Part shown: piece after piece, positions 31,272 through 43,244 of the stretch | Numbering within the stretch: the first letter of the stretch is position 1 | Layout: the number at the start of each line of letters is the position of its first letter | Assembly (NCBI GenBank): GCA_003996215.1 | Contig: QJPP01007589.1 | Span: 1 to 64,000, forward strand | Reading direction: 5' to 3' | Length of the DNA: 64,000 bases | From: Jaltomata sinuosa | Lineage: Eukaryota > Streptophyta > Magnoliopsida > Solanales > Solanaceae | Position numbers and translations under genes: made by a program | The notes under the pieces: generated by a model | Databases searched by the model: none | What the model was told of the DNA's origin: nothing | The model's input: only the letters and a program-made list of their open reading frames with translations

Positions 31272-33260
31272 AAATTGAATTACCTACTCAATGTTTGAAT
31301 TTTCCTCTTCAATGTCTGGCTCCGTTATGGAGTCGAAATGCCAATTATCCTTTATTAACACCTCATCCCATTTTATCATTTTCGGGACAAAAGTATTATT
31401 GTGATTATGATTGGCTTCCATAAGCATGCTAACTCCTTTGTTGCTTACTTTTTAAGCCTTAGGGGCTAAAGTAGTTTTCATTAGTCTATAATATACTCTA
31501 TATATTATGGCAATTTCTCTTGTATTTGCTTTGCTATTCATGTTTTTTGTTTGGCGGAATATATAAGCGGCCCCTTTAAGTTGTCAGGTTTTTCCTTATA
31601 GGCACCTCAATAAGGCCTTGTTCCTATTGAACCCCTGAAGTTATCATAAAGTGTACTAATTAAGCACTCGTCTGACCTGGCACATAACGTGACTTTCACG
31701 TCTGTTGAGCGCGTTGAACGCTAAAATTTTGCTAATGTGGAAAAATATTTCTCCCATTTTATTTATTTAGCCCTAATTTCAACCCACCTCTCTTATTTCT
31801 TCTTCTTCAACCTTCTACTGCCATTGTTAAGTTTCAAGCTAGTTTTTTTTCTCTTTTTTCGTTTGAGGCTTCCTCATCTAAAGTATATCAATGTCAAATT
31901 CATCGATTTAATCTTCCTCATTTGCATCTGTGCTTATGTTGAGAATTTTTCCTCAAATCAACCAAAAACACTACGGCATTGTAGGGTTTTCTTTGTCAAA
32001 ATCATAAACACAACGCCTATTGAAAGAGAAACTAACGACATCGCTTGATTATTTTTTAGAATTTTCATTGTCAAGGTTGAAAAGTGAAAAAGTGATCGAA
32101 GAGTTTTTTTAGGAATTGAAAAGAAAACCTGAATTTTGGGTATATTGTTTAACCTGCTGATGTGTAAAATAAAAATGGAGAAAAAATGGGTGTTGAGTTT
32201 TAATTGGTCGCAATTCCACGTGGGAGGCGATTGTTTTCACGCGTTTTTTCAGAAACAAATGCAGGCACAAATTATGTGCCAGGTCAGACGAGTGTGCTTA
32301 ATTGGCACACTTTAGGATAACTTTAGGGGTTCAATAGGAACAAGGCCTTGTTGAGGTGCCTATAAGGAAAATCCTGACAACTTAAATGGGCAACTTATGT
32401 ATTCCGCCTTTTTGTTTTAACATTTAATGTTAATGTATCAATAACATTTTAGCCATTATATCTATAGAAAAATTAGGATAACAATTAAAATATACAGGGC
32501 CATTAGCTAGATTACTTTGTAATACTGCTAATAACGAGTCGTCAATATTTAGTAACCTATTGTCTCTTAGGAGAAGACATATAGGTACATCTAAACCCAA
32601 ACGATATAATGGTTTAACTTCTACTTGAACAAGTCCTATATGAAGAAACTTGTAATTTTTCCTATATCTGTTAATATCCTCAGTTGCTAATAATTTAATA
32701 GTTTCAATATTCTTATTCATAGCAACTGTAGATTCAAAGGTTTTAATATTATAATTTTTATAGAATCAAAGTGTCCAGTTTTATAAACCTTTTTAAAACG
32801 CTCTCTAGGAATATTCCAATTGTAGATCACTTTTTATTTTCGCTATTTTAGTAGCTATAGCAGAAATATTAACACAATTTATTATGTTTTGATTTATAGG
32901 AGCATCCATCAAAACTGTGCGGATAATTCAGACTGAATAATTAGTATATCATCTAATTGTATTCTTTGGATCGATTAATTAAGGCTAATATTATACAGTT
33001 TATCATATGATTCGATTAATTTATCGACGATTAACTTACTAGTTACTTCTCTAGAATATCTATCTAATGTTTCAGTAGATACTAATCTTCTATAATAATT
33101 AAGATCCTTTAATATCTCAGTTCTATGCTTTTTACACTGCTTTTGGATTTCCAAATGAATCCATTTTCTCCTATTATAATATTTTATTTCTCTTGTGAAT
33201 GGATGGGTAAGCTTAACCTGAATATAATATGGGGTATTAGGGGATTTTATAGTACTATCC
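31272..33260 (-). pseudogene. pararetroviral movement-protein region, interrupted by a Mutator-like MITE
   Basis: The frame 32430-32720 carries the 30K-superfamily movement-protein core of caulimovirids (LHIGLVQVEVKPLYRLGLDV, then ANGPVYFNCYPN). Upstream viral sequence to about 33260 is recognisable only in short broken frames. Downstream codons resume below 31552 after an 856-bp DNA element (31553-32408). The parent protein enlarges plasmodesmata for cell-to-cell spread. This copy is split and truncated. Confidence 0.78.
31553..32408. mobile_element. Mutator-like MITE with long TIRs, nested in the pararetrovirus
   Basis: The 856-bp element has inverted arms of about 140 bp. Its left end starts GGCGGAATATATAAGC and the complement of its right end starts GGCGGAATACATAAG. 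The 9-bp target duplication TTTTTGTTT is at 31544-31552 and 32409-32417. Long TIRs plus a 9-bp TSD are the Mutator-superfamily signature. The middle is AT-rich with a 103-codon hydrophobic frame (31737-32048) that I do not trust as a gene. It interrupts the movement-protein codons, so it postdates viral integration. Confidence 0.9.
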
Positions 33261-33620
33261 TGGAACCATTATCTACTTTAGATGTTACTCCTTAATAATT
33301 ATTTCTTTGTGTAGTATTTTCTGGTTATCTTCTCTAACTTTCTTTTATCTTATTTCTTTAGGTTTGGCGACGGGAACACCATCTGGGTCCGGCTCTAAAA
33401 CATGACAAATCTAGAGCTAATCCAACGGAAAATACAGGTTTGCCAACATCTAGACCGTGATTAAACGGATATCCAACTTAAGGAATAAAATTAAGAAAGT
33501 GGATGAAGAGTAGCAACAAAGACTACACAATGAAATTATTGTTTCAAGAGTAACATAATTTCGACTGGCTTAGGGTAGTGTAAAGATTTAGCTACTCATA
33601 CTCATACTCCTCCCGGCCAA

Positions 33621-33637
33621 CCATGACTCTGATACCA
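33621..33637 (-). promoter_or_regulatory. pararetroviral primer-binding site (tRNA-Met type)
   Basis: The minus strand reads TGGTATCAGAGTCATGG, complementary to the 3' end of initiator tRNA-Met as in caulimovirids, with one change (GT for GC). It lies about 250 bp downstream of the TATA-like element at 33881-33895, where a caulimovirid leader would carry it. Confidence 0.75.
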
Positions 33638-33849
33638 TAGAACGGATGTAGAAATAATTTGAAAATATTAATAAAAGAAAGCAGTAGCAAAATTAAGAAA
33701 GCAAGATACTACAAAAAATTTATTTTGAAAACAAATCAAAACAATAGTAGAGAAAAGAGAAAGTACTTACAAGAAAGATTTTTATTGAGTAGAGGGAAAG
33801 ATTGAGTACATAGAGGAAAATAGTGGGCAATGTGGAAGTGAGTGTGAAT

Positions 33850-34300
33850 TTCTGAATGCCCTTCTTCATACAAAGTAAAAGGTCTTAAATAGACCTCAAA
33901 GTGCAAGTGCTGGCTCAATTTCTTACTAATACTATTTATCTAACATGTGTCTACACGTGGCAGACTTAATATTACATGGATATAAAAGTGATGACTCAAT
34001 TTACTACTAACGCTATTTATCTAACATGTGTCCACACGTGGCAGATCATATTTATCTTGTTGGAAATTGCTTTCTTGAAAATGGAACTTTGGCATTTTAT
34101 GTTGCTGTCTTTTTGCTTTGTCTTCTTGCGTCTTGCTGAATTTTGCGTCTTGCTGAATTTTGTGTCGTTTTGTCTTTTTCTTTCATGATATTGTGCAGAT
34201 TCCATAGCTATTTGTCTTTTTGTTGTATGGCTTTGTGCAGATCATACATCTCTTGACTTGTAGTGACTTTTTATTTTGCTGGAAGGGCATGCCGTCTCTT
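33850..34300 (-). promoter_or_regulatory. pararetroviral intergenic/promoter region, minus copy
   Basis: It is the inverted counterpart of 27164-27610, with the TATA-like GGTCTATTTAAGACC at 33881-33895, TGAGCC/TGAGTCA words and CACGTG-bearing repeats. It precedes the primer-binding site and the movement-protein region in the expected order. Confidence 0.7.
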
Positions 34301-35616
34301 CTCTTCAATTGAGGAGATAAGCTTGAGCTATCCCTTGCAGATCCATCATATCCCCATTGTTGGGTTCACTTGTATGCGAGGATGTCGTATCTAATAACTC
34401 CATTATATGTTTTGGTTCGGTTCCTTATCTAGACTTGATAAGGCTTCTTCGAGCCTCCGTTTTAATTCCTCTTTGGAAAGTTGAGATTCTCTCCGTGCTG
34501 AAGAACTTGATGCTCCATTGTTGTCTTGGACTGTTGGTGTCCAACCTTTAATTCTAATAGTCTTACTCAAATACTTGATCATTTCAAATTCATGAATATC
34601 GAAGGACCAATACATAATATAGGAAATTCTTTTAGCAATAAAGAATTTACACAATTTGACATTTTCTGGTAGGGTGGAGATATTCTGCTCTACCTGGAAT
34701 TTCTCAAACTGCGTCTGAAAATGTGTTGACAATATTTGTTTATTTCCTCAAATTGGCTCCACCACTCGTAAAACCACTCGTAAAACAATCTGAGGATCAT
34801 TGCATTTTTCATTTTCTCTGAATATTTCACAAACCAAGAGTGAGTATTGGGCATGACATACATGAAATTGTAGCAGGCTGCCTTATAATCATACCAATTG
34901 TATGTCTGGGGTAAATGAGCTCTTGATAGGGGAATGAGGGTATGTAGATGATCCTCGAACCATTCAAAAGGGCTTAAAATCCTTTTAATTGTGAACTTTG
35001 AGAATTAAATACTATCTGGATTATTATTTGCTAATTTATTCTCGATTTTCACTGAATCGATATCTGTTAAAATGAACTCTTAATATCTTCAGGTTTTGAG
35101 GGGATCCTCTGTCTCCACATAATTCCAATTTGTATAGCAAGGTTTTAACAGGTTCGGTACTCCGAAGCCTTTGTATTTTTTATCAAGCGCCATGATCGGC
35201 AATACCTGCAAAACTGTTATCTCAAATTGCTTTTTATTTGGAGTAATTTTCTCCATGTTCCTTTTGAGGGTAGTTGGGAGGACTGCCTGAGCGTATGTCT
35301 CTGGTGGTTTCATCTCATAACTATCCTTGGTTTGGATAAAAATACCTTTATTGCCTATCGAGGAGGAATCTTCCCTGAAAACTGTTTTAATAGGTTGTAA
35401 TTTGGTCAAACTGATTATAGGTTCTTTTAATGGTGACGGAATGGTAGCTTTTGGCAAATATGAAAAATCCGCCAGAACTGAATATTTATTTTCTGGTCTT
35501 GGTATATCTTCTCCTTTGTAAGGTCTTTTCATTTTTTCTTCAGGTTTGAAGGCTGGGAATGGGGGCCTCAGACCATCACCAAGATATTCAGAGGTACTGC
35601 CTCTTGCACCTCCCAA
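34301..35616 (-). pseudogene. last pararetroviral ORF, minus copy, broken
   Basis: Frames at 35089-35616 and 34403-34732 match the plus-strand copy at 25881-27163 (for example FSYLPKATIPSPLKEP here and FSYLPKAIIPSPLKEP there). This copy extends further at its N-terminal side. The segment between 34733 and 35088 is in other frames. Position suggests the transactivator/inclusion-body gene. No RNase H precedes it, because the sequence changes to LINE at about 35640. Confidence 0.6.
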
Positions 35617-35640
35617 TTATTTGCTTCGTAATGGTTGTCA

Positions 35641-37034
35641 GTTGAACTACCCCCTCTCCCCGCGATGATCGGTGCACTGAATTCCCTAATTGTTCCTCCT
35701 TGGATACTGATACTAGTTCTTCAATTGGCTTCTCCCAACTTGACAAGGTAATTGAGTCCCCCTCAATTACATCGAAAATTCTTGTTTCTGGTGGCTAGTG
35801 TATTACATGAAGTGAGTCAGATTACAGCATGTGCAAGTCACATGTCTTCCCCCAATGAAAATACCAGTTGTAACAAAAGGACACATCACTGACTCCTCTT
35901 TATATTTAGGGTTTTTTTTTGGTACATTTTCCACAGTTGAACAATGGCTTACCTATCGGGTATTAGCCTGTTCAAAGTCCTCGATAACCTCTCCAACGAG
36001 TTTCCTGAGCTCTGACTTTGCCTCAAAGCTCTCTCTACCCATATCAGAATATAGTACTCCACTTCATCTCTTATGATTACTACCTCGCCGGGAATATTCC
36101 GACCATCACTTGTGACACAAATCTTGGCCCACTTCAAACGAGTTTTAAGCTCCATTTCTTCCTCGGTGGCTATCCACCCTCCACAAAGATCTTCGATTTC
36201 GCAGAAGACTCTTTGTTACCAAAGGTGAAGGGGAAGCCTTAGGGGTCTAATCCAAGATTCTAAAGGTTTGAAAGAGTTGTGGTTGCAACCTGCTATCGGA
36301 CTCCACCATTCCAGGTACAATCTAGAATTCTTCAAGGACCCGTTATTCTAAAGTATCTTTTCCACCGTATGTCTGTTAGGGAACTCAAAAGAAACGAGTT
36401 CTCCATCATCTTGAAGATGTTAACTCCTAAAGTTGTCTTCTAAATTTGATGCAGTCCACCTTCTTACATCTGCCAAAGTTGGTCTTTCAGAACTCCCCTT
36501 GTCAAAGTGGCCAATTATACATCTCCCGAGTAAACCATCATCTTTAGCTCCATGAGTGTCAGCGATGCTAATACTCCTTGCTCCGTTTCTAACATCAGCC
36601 TCTCGGAGGCTTTTTGTTTGCCATTTACTCTCTTTGATTGTTTTTCCATTGGGGTAATTGGCTTCCGTGAGTCAGGGAGGTTTTTCTTTATCCGGGTGAG
36701 AGGTTGATTGAGTGAAACCCTCAATCTTAAACGCAATGTCCAGCCACCCTGCATTAATGGTTGCTTCAGGAATAACTAATGTCGATCTCCCATCTCCATT
36801 TAATGCCAAAATGCTCATATATCTGCCTTGGGCATTAAATTTTCTGGTAGTGAAATATTTTGTGCTCGAATCTTTAGTTTTCCATCTCCTGAAAATATTC
36901 TTCTTGTCGGTAGAAGCCTCTTCGAGGGTATGACAGATCCAGTCCATGATTTTCTTGCTCATGGATACGCATCTCATCATATTGATGTCAAAATACTGAA
37001 TGCCGCATTAAAATAAATTTTGTTTTCCCCCATG
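35641..37034 (-). pseudogene. LINE ORF1 remnant (nucleic-acid-binding N-terminal region)
   Basis: Starting at an ATG near 37034 (MGENKIYFNAAFSIL), broken minus-strand frames encode FNAQGRYMSILALNGDGRST and LVIPEATINAGWLDIAFKIE at 36672-36980. MELKTRLKWAKICVTSDGRN, then VEYYILIWVE, is at 35949-36155. This resembles ORF1 proteins (DUF4283-type) of Solanaceae L1-like LINEs. It runs in the same direction as the LINE RT at 23.55-25.6 kb and lies on the other side of the viral cluster. Stops and frameshifts are frequent. Confidence 0.65.
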
Positions 37035-39141
37035 TCCGAGAAAGACGCCCAGGAAACACGAAGATCGAAAAGGAGGTTATGAAGCTATCACAGAAGGTGT
37101 TAGCTAAGGGGATAGAAGAGAAAGGAATAGATTCCGATGAAGGATTCACCGGAAAAGGTGTTCTACAATCCTATAAAGTAGGAAAGAGAAAGGTCTTGGG
37201 AAATGTGCCTGGCAGCATTCTTTTCTGGTTGCAATGACATAATAGATCTCCAACTCTTCTCTTGTTGTATAAACCAACAAGATTCACTTTCTTCCTTCGT
37301 TTTTTTTTTGCTTGGTCAGCGTGCTTCACTTAGGTTGCTCAATTTATACTCTTACCACAAATAACGGCATTGCAGCCTAAGGCTATAACTTTACTCTACA
37401 AGCAAGTAGTACACCATGTTCATATATCACGCGCGAAGAACTAGGGTACATTTAAATTTTACCCTTCGAATATTCGAAAATGCCTAAATAATTATGCTTC
37501 CCCCTAATTTACATTAAAGTTTTTATACCTTTTTCGCATATATCTTGCTCCCAAATGAAAGAGGTTTTAATAAAGCACGAGAATGATATAGCTTTATTAA
37601 CCATAACAACATAAATGACATAAGAGTGGTGTCCTTCCAATAACAATCTAGAGTTCTAGTTACCGCTATCTTTTTCACCATACTTACTGTTACAAGTATG
37701 ATTCAATATCAACACTCCACAGCTGCTCAAAGCTTGTTGTTAGCTTGTCACGGAGGTTGATACTGCATACCATGCTTGGCTCAGTAATGTTCAAACCACT
37801 TTCTTTTCTTTGTCAGTAGACTTCTTGGTGGCTGGTCCTACAACATATGATTTACATGGGAATAAAATCAGATGACTGACATTCTTATGCAATTGTCCTT
37901 GCAAAAAATTAATGTCAATCCTGAGAAGTGAGAACATGTAAATAGATTTATTTGCATATGCCATCAAAAACAAAAATACCAGAAATAAGAGCGAGTCAAG
38001 TATAATTCATATTTCATTATTGGATAGGTACGATCAATTCATTTCAACTGAAAACGAATTTCATCAAAGTTGATGAAAAAAACTATTTTCATTTCATACT
38101 TCTCAGCAGCCATACTAAGGTGAAACGTCAAATTAAGTAGATACAAATATCTACTTATAAACTTGGAGCACGAAGGTAATAAAAAAAGTATAATCAGGAT
38201 ATCATATTGTTAGTTCACCCTCCCTAGTTTTCAGTGATTGATCCCCACTGCCAAGGAAAATAAGATTCCATACAATCTATTTATTAGCTTTACAACAACG
38301 TATTCCTGAATATATACTCATATTATTGATCTATTAGCTACTAATCAGTTAACTTTATTAAACATTATCTATAGGCTCATTAACCTACTATCGTAACAAT
38401 ATAGTAAGTTAGCAGCTACCACCTTTATCACCCTCAATTTAAGCTTTGTATCAATTCTATTAGCAAGTAATAAGGTTGGGTTAGCTTTCAATTTTGAGAG
38501 CAAAGCAGCTAACTTTTTGCTACATTGACTGATGGAAAATCCAATAATCAAAACAAATTGGTGAATGCACCGAGTAACATTGACGTATTAAATGAGACTC
38601 ACCCTACATTTCTCAATATGAACACATGAACTTGATATTTGACTTATAGCTTAGTCATTTTATATAGAAAAAGAGAGTTGAAATGGAATATGACAGATAC
38701 ATGCACCTGCTCACATAAAGAAGTGTTTAAAGACCTTTATTTTTCAAATCGGCAGCATTCCTTCACCTCGTCAAAACCTTGTTTCAATAATCTCGCGGAG
38801 TACCTAGCCCTCATATTTGACCTGAGATGGCTGTGGATTTGTACTTACATGTGCCCAACTCTTCGTAACAGATCCATTGACAACAATGACATTTTATGCA
38901 TACAACTGAATTTCTCCCTTCTAACCCCCTACTATTAACTACATAATCAAATCCCAGAATACTTTATGCAAGAAACAGAGAAAGTACATCTCTTTTGAAT
39001 AATGAATTCTATTCACCTGCCATTTTGGTTCCAATTGATAAACAGAACATAACAGTTTCCAAGCTAGCTAGATAAGTCTTTAGATATGCCTCGCATGCTA
39101 TATCATCATCATATCTATATCTATCTATATCTATCTATCTA
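37035..39141. other. mostly unassigned; possible terminal exon on minus strand
   Basis: No complete gene was seen. On the minus strand a TTGTAG acceptor at 37840 precedes a short open stretch (PATKKSTDKEKKVV) ending at a stop near 37791, followed by what could be a 3' UTR. A second exon-like stretch near 38780-38840 reads MRARYSARLLKQG with possible splice borders. They might belong to a small gene crossing the Helitron, but no family was recognised. A (TATC)n microsatellite is at 39109-39147. Confidence 0.25.
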
Positions 39142-39190
39142 TCTATACTATATTAAAAGTGTGAAGGATCTTATAATGTGATTTGAACTT

Positions 39191-39439
39191 TTTACCCTTC
39201 ATTAAAAGTTTCTCCTTTAGACAAAATCGTCTTTTTACTATTTTCTTAATATTTAAGATTATCAATTTAATTATTGCACTAATATTTAGAACTTTAAAAC
39301 CAACTAAATATTGTATTTACCCTTCATTAAAAGTTTCTCCTTTAGACAAAATCGTCTTTTTACTATTTTCTTAATATTTAAGATTATCAATTTAATTATT
39401 GCACTAATATTTAAAACTTTAAAACCAACTAAATATTGT
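39191..39439 (+). repeat. tandem duplication, two 125-bp units in the Helitron
   Basis: The block from TTTACCCTTCATTAAAAG to ACTAAATATTGTA is repeated at 39191 and 39316 with about one mismatch, close to the Helitron left end. Confidence 0.9.
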
Positions 39440-39724
39440 ATATTAATTTTTTCCTTATTTGAATTATATAATATAACATATTTATAGAAAAATAATCCTA
39501 ATAATAATTAACCTGTTAATTCGTTCCAAATATTTTAGGTAAATTTCAAGCACTTTGAGTTACTTTTAAGTTTAGAACTCTTTGTATACATATGTATATA
39601 GAGAAAAAGAATTATTCGCAGTGTGTCTTCCCATAGCGGCAAAAAGAATCCACTTCAAAGTCAGCAACAAATTGCCATATTTGCTAAAACTGTACTAGCC
39701 ATTGATTCGCAGCAACACGGTTGC

Positions 39725-40100
39725 ACTATTGGCTGAAGAATGACTGAAACTTCCACCATGGAAGAAAATAATAACAGGAACAATTTATGTGGTGCTCAAA
39801 GGTTTCTCAAGCGCTATAGACTCGGTGACCTCCTAACTACACAACACTAAATTTTATCGACACGTGAAGGTGCCAAGGCAATTACATTATTCTTACTATA
39901 TCGTCTTATTAAATCAAAGGATGAGCTTGTTGAAAAGCGTTAAGCAGGCTTGTAGCACAATCAACTACATCAAAAGAGTAAACACCATCAACTGAAATCG
40001 AGTTTGCAGGGACTTTTCGACTGAAGTCGCGGTTGAACGTGCCATCAGACCAGCGAATCATGTTGTAAGCCAACTTGAAACGGATATAAGTATCCATGTA
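39725..40100 (-). pseudogene. GID1: GID1 gibberellin-receptor gene fragment
   Basis: On the minus strand 39909-40100 reads FKLAYNMIRWSDGTFNRDFS, then RKVPANSISVDGVYSFDVVD and SLLNAF. 39725-39785 reads IIFFHGGSFSHSSANSA. These are the N-terminal lid and the HGG oxyanion segment of GID1, an alpha/beta-hydrolase-fold nuclear receptor that binds gibberellin and DELLA proteins. Five residues normally between NRD and RKVP are missing. The link between the two blocks is decayed and the rest of the receptor is absent. It lies inside the Helitron, so it is probably captured. Confidence 0.8.
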
Positions 40101-41676
40101 TGAAGGGGAATCACCCTCTTAAAGTGAACAACGGCGAGAATAGGCTAAAGCAATTGGTCTTATGCCCATGATTGATCAGGTATATATCTAGGTTAAAAGT
40201 AAATTTGTTTTCCAATTTCTACTATTCTTGTTTTTCTCTATTTCATATACGTGGTACAATATTGTACTTTTCTTTGTCAGAATAAAATAATTTAATTATG
40301 GGGTCACAAACTTCTGTTGATTTGTTGTAGTTTCTGTTATGTTACTATCTATTGTTTTTGTTAGTATCCATGGTTTCTTGTTATATTAAAAGTGGGAAGC
40401 CCTTTAGTGAAAAGTTAGTTTACCAAAATACCCTTTAGAATTTGAAAAGTTAAAAAATATATTTAAAAGTAATTTTTTTGCATATTTTTTGCAGAATTAA
40501 AAATAATTTTTTTGATTTAATGAATTTCTATTAAATTGCTAAATAATGGCTATACTTATGATCAGTTACTTAGAAGGCTTTTCAACTCCTACACGTTGCA
40601 AAAGTATTAGACTATTTGCTTTCCAATGCATTATAGATATTGAATATCAATAGGGGCACCAAATTTAGTGGAGTTTCTATTAAATGCAAAATAATTACTA
40701 CTATAAAACAGTTACTTTGAAAGAATACATACTCATGACTTTTCACCTCCTAAGTTGCAAATCTTTGATTTTGTTTACTTATCAAATTAAATAGATGATA
40801 AATTATTTTATCTGACATATTAAGTTCTGCTGAATAATCATCATATATAAATGGTTTATATATCAAGAATATGTATAACCCTCATCACTAGAAGAAATAA
40901 TAAAGGAACGCTGCAAATTTATCTGGTATGTTCATTTTTCTACTAAATTATCTTTAACGCAAGTTTATTAATGTATTTGTAATGTTAATAATCAAAAAAT
41001 ATATTATAAGATTCTCTAAATATTTTAGAACTGGTTGAAATTGTAATCTTTCTTTTCCCTTCTTGGAACTGCATTTGATATGTTGTGTATGTACATGTGT
41101 ATGTGGGTTCCTTGTTGGTAAGTTTCTCTTTTAGGCTGTGGAGGAAATGTATGCTGTGAATTTTAAAGGTTATATTTTATTGTGATTTCATGTGGTTGCT
41201 ACTTGTGCAATTTGCCACTTTTTGTTTATTGTTGATTGCTTGATGGTATCATTTTCGTTTTTTTTAATAATAATCATGTGTTTGAGTCGAAACAAGGTTT
41301 TGTGACTTTTGACGGCATTTGACTTGATCATGATGTGATTCAATATATGTATCAGTTTAACTTTTATTTTTCATGCATAATAGTTAATTTTACGAGATAA
41401 GTACTTTTATTATATGCATATTTATATGTGTTCGAGTATGTATTTTACTTTAAATTAAAGTACTATATATATTACTAAATTAGCATCAAATTTGCAAAAT
41501 TTTCTAACCTCAACTTATGAGTTGTTGTTCTTTTTTTTTTGTATGTTCAGATTTTTATTTCATAGCACATAGAAAGTCCAATAATATATGTATCATTTAG
41601 AATTTATCATTTTCAATTCAAAGTTTGTATTAAGAATTTTGGGTTTAACGTGCAACGCACGTTCCCAGAGACTAGT

Positions 41677-43200
41677 AATGATATAAAGGCAATTGGAGTG
41701 AGCAACATGTGCTATATCTATTATAGCCATTTCATAGTGAAGAAGTAGGTGACTTACTATTTTCTCCTTTCTTTCACACATCAAATGTTAGAGCTGCTCC
41801 ATGGGCTACTCCAACTGAAGAAGTGAATTACGATTTTCTACTTTCAAGTTGTTCTGGCCAAAGATCAGCAAAAATCAGCAATGTGAAATACTACATAGAA
41901 TTCGATCAAAGACCTACTCCTTCCAACAATTCCGACTTCTATGTTGCACAATTTCATCTCTAATTAAAAGCTTAAACATTTAACAATTTTGCACTTCTGT
42001 TCTTAACAAAAAGTCGAGTAACGCCTTCAGAAATTGTGCATTTATTATTGTGTACAAAGGGTTGTAACCCGCTTGATGGCTTGTCATATGTTAATCCCTA
42101 TCTTCACCAATGACATAAGGGAAAAAGTTAGAAGATGAAATATGCATTTGTGAAGACCCGATAAAGAAACTGTAAGCTAATTTACAAGAGTGGATCATGT
42201 TTCATGAAGTCGTTAGATATTATAGTTGCATAAAGATTGTAAATTCAAAAGGGGGAGGGAGAGTAGGAGTAGTGAGACATTACCATTCTTCTCAAAAGAG
42301 AGATTTTTTTCCATTAGCGAAAAATTCCAAAATGAGAGCTTCCTGCAATTGAAAATGTAATGTAGGAGTAAAAAGAAGGCAATTGGCTAGGAGAGTGAAC
42401 GGGAAAAAGAAGCTGCCGAGGATTCAATGTTTAGAAACAACGAACAAACTATACATATTCGGATCTATATATAACTTGTATAAATTCCAAAAGGTATAAG
42501 TGACAGATTATCTATTCAAATAGAACCTCAACTGCTTCTTTTGATAGCAATGATCTCAGTTTTATCTAGCTTACGTTGCCCACCTACTCAATGCAACATA
42601 GTATTAGAAAAAGAGAGCGAAGCTCAAATTCGAAGGCTTACTGGTCAATAAATAACAGAGCTTCTGAGTAAATGAACAAAAGGTTGCAGAGAAAAGACCA
42701 GTTGTATGACACACAAAAGTGAGAACACGTGGGGACACACAAAAGTACCATGCAATGCTACAAATATTGCTAAATTCTGAGTTGTAGGAGGCCAAAAGAA
42801 AATGAAGTTGAAGCTTACTGGTAAGAGTAGTATAACGAAGGCAAGAATCAAACACCAAGCACACAAACAGAACGGAGAAAAACAGTCACAATATCAACCA
42901 CCCATCGCAGACTACTAATAAAAAAGAGCAGAAATGATAGAGTAAGGAAGAAAAAAAAAGTCTGCTACCACCACAGACCAATAATAAGATCTAACATTGA
43001 AGAAGACAAGGTTGAGAACTCATCGAAAGAAAAGTGACGACAAAATGCGGTGGCTTGATGTCTACAGTGACACTAAACGTGGTTTGCTGAAAAAGCAAGT
43101 ATATACACGTGTTGAATGCATTTATTGTTGGTACAATTTAATTGCTTAAGGTACAATTGTACAGTGCCGTGTTCGTCCTCTCTTCTTGGCTTACTAAATG
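41677..43200. other. no gene recognised; one exon-like stretch
   Basis: The sequence has the composition of intron or UTR. On the minus strand 42290-42346 lies between a TTGCAG acceptor and a GTAATG donor and reads KLSFWNFSLMEKNLSFEKN with an internal ATG, which could be a first coding exon. No homology was recognised. Poly-A-rich stretches near 42940-42960 may be SINE or LINE tails. Confidence 0.2.
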
Positions 43201-43244
43201 CAAGAGGCCGTGCTAATATATGCTATTTTTTGTTTCAATTTATG

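Larger units (their letters stand above)
25701..35640. mobile_element. rearranged endogenous pararetrovirus (Caulimoviridae) cluster
   Basis: The block contains caulimovirid-type movement, coat, protease, RT and RNase H fragments, two intergenic promoter regions, and an initiator-tRNA-Met primer-binding site. The last gene plus intergenic region occurs twice in opposite orientation (25881-27600 plus, 33870-35616 minus), so the integrated copies are joined head to head. Every long frame is interrupted. The layout and family signs suggest the solendovirus/LycEPRV-like endogenous viruses of nightshades, but the exact genus is not shown by sequence alone. It is a fossil and cannot encode intact viral proteins. 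Confidence 0.88.
39142..41676 (+). mobile_element. non-autonomous Helitron with captured GID1 fragment
   Basis: The left end TCTATACTATATTAAAAG follows an A and matches plant Helitron 5' termini. The right end has a 7-bp stem AACGTGC/GCACGTT (41647-41663), then 13 bases ending CTAGT at 41676. No Rep/helicase frame is present. A second 5'-like end (TCTTGTTATATTAAAAGTGG) occurs at 40376, so two elements may share one 3' end. The base after CTAGT is A rather than the usual T. Confidence 0.78.

Noticed and set aside
31737..32048. A 103-codon hydrophobic frame inside the Mutator-like MITE
   Set aside because: It has biased AT-rich composition, no recognised motif, and lies in the non-coding middle of a non-autonomous element.
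34357..34551. Plus-strand frame of 64 codons
   Set aside because: It is antisense to the minus-strand pararetroviral last ORF at 34403-34732.
38369..38551. Minus-strand frame of 60 codons rich in Lys and Leu
   Set aside because: There is no splice context or family match. Such frames are expected by chance in this composition.
39632..39645. Minus-strand ATGGGAAGA considered as the missing ADA2a start exon (MGR)
   Set aside because: The following codons (HTANNS) do not match ADA2 N-termini and it lies inside the Helitron.
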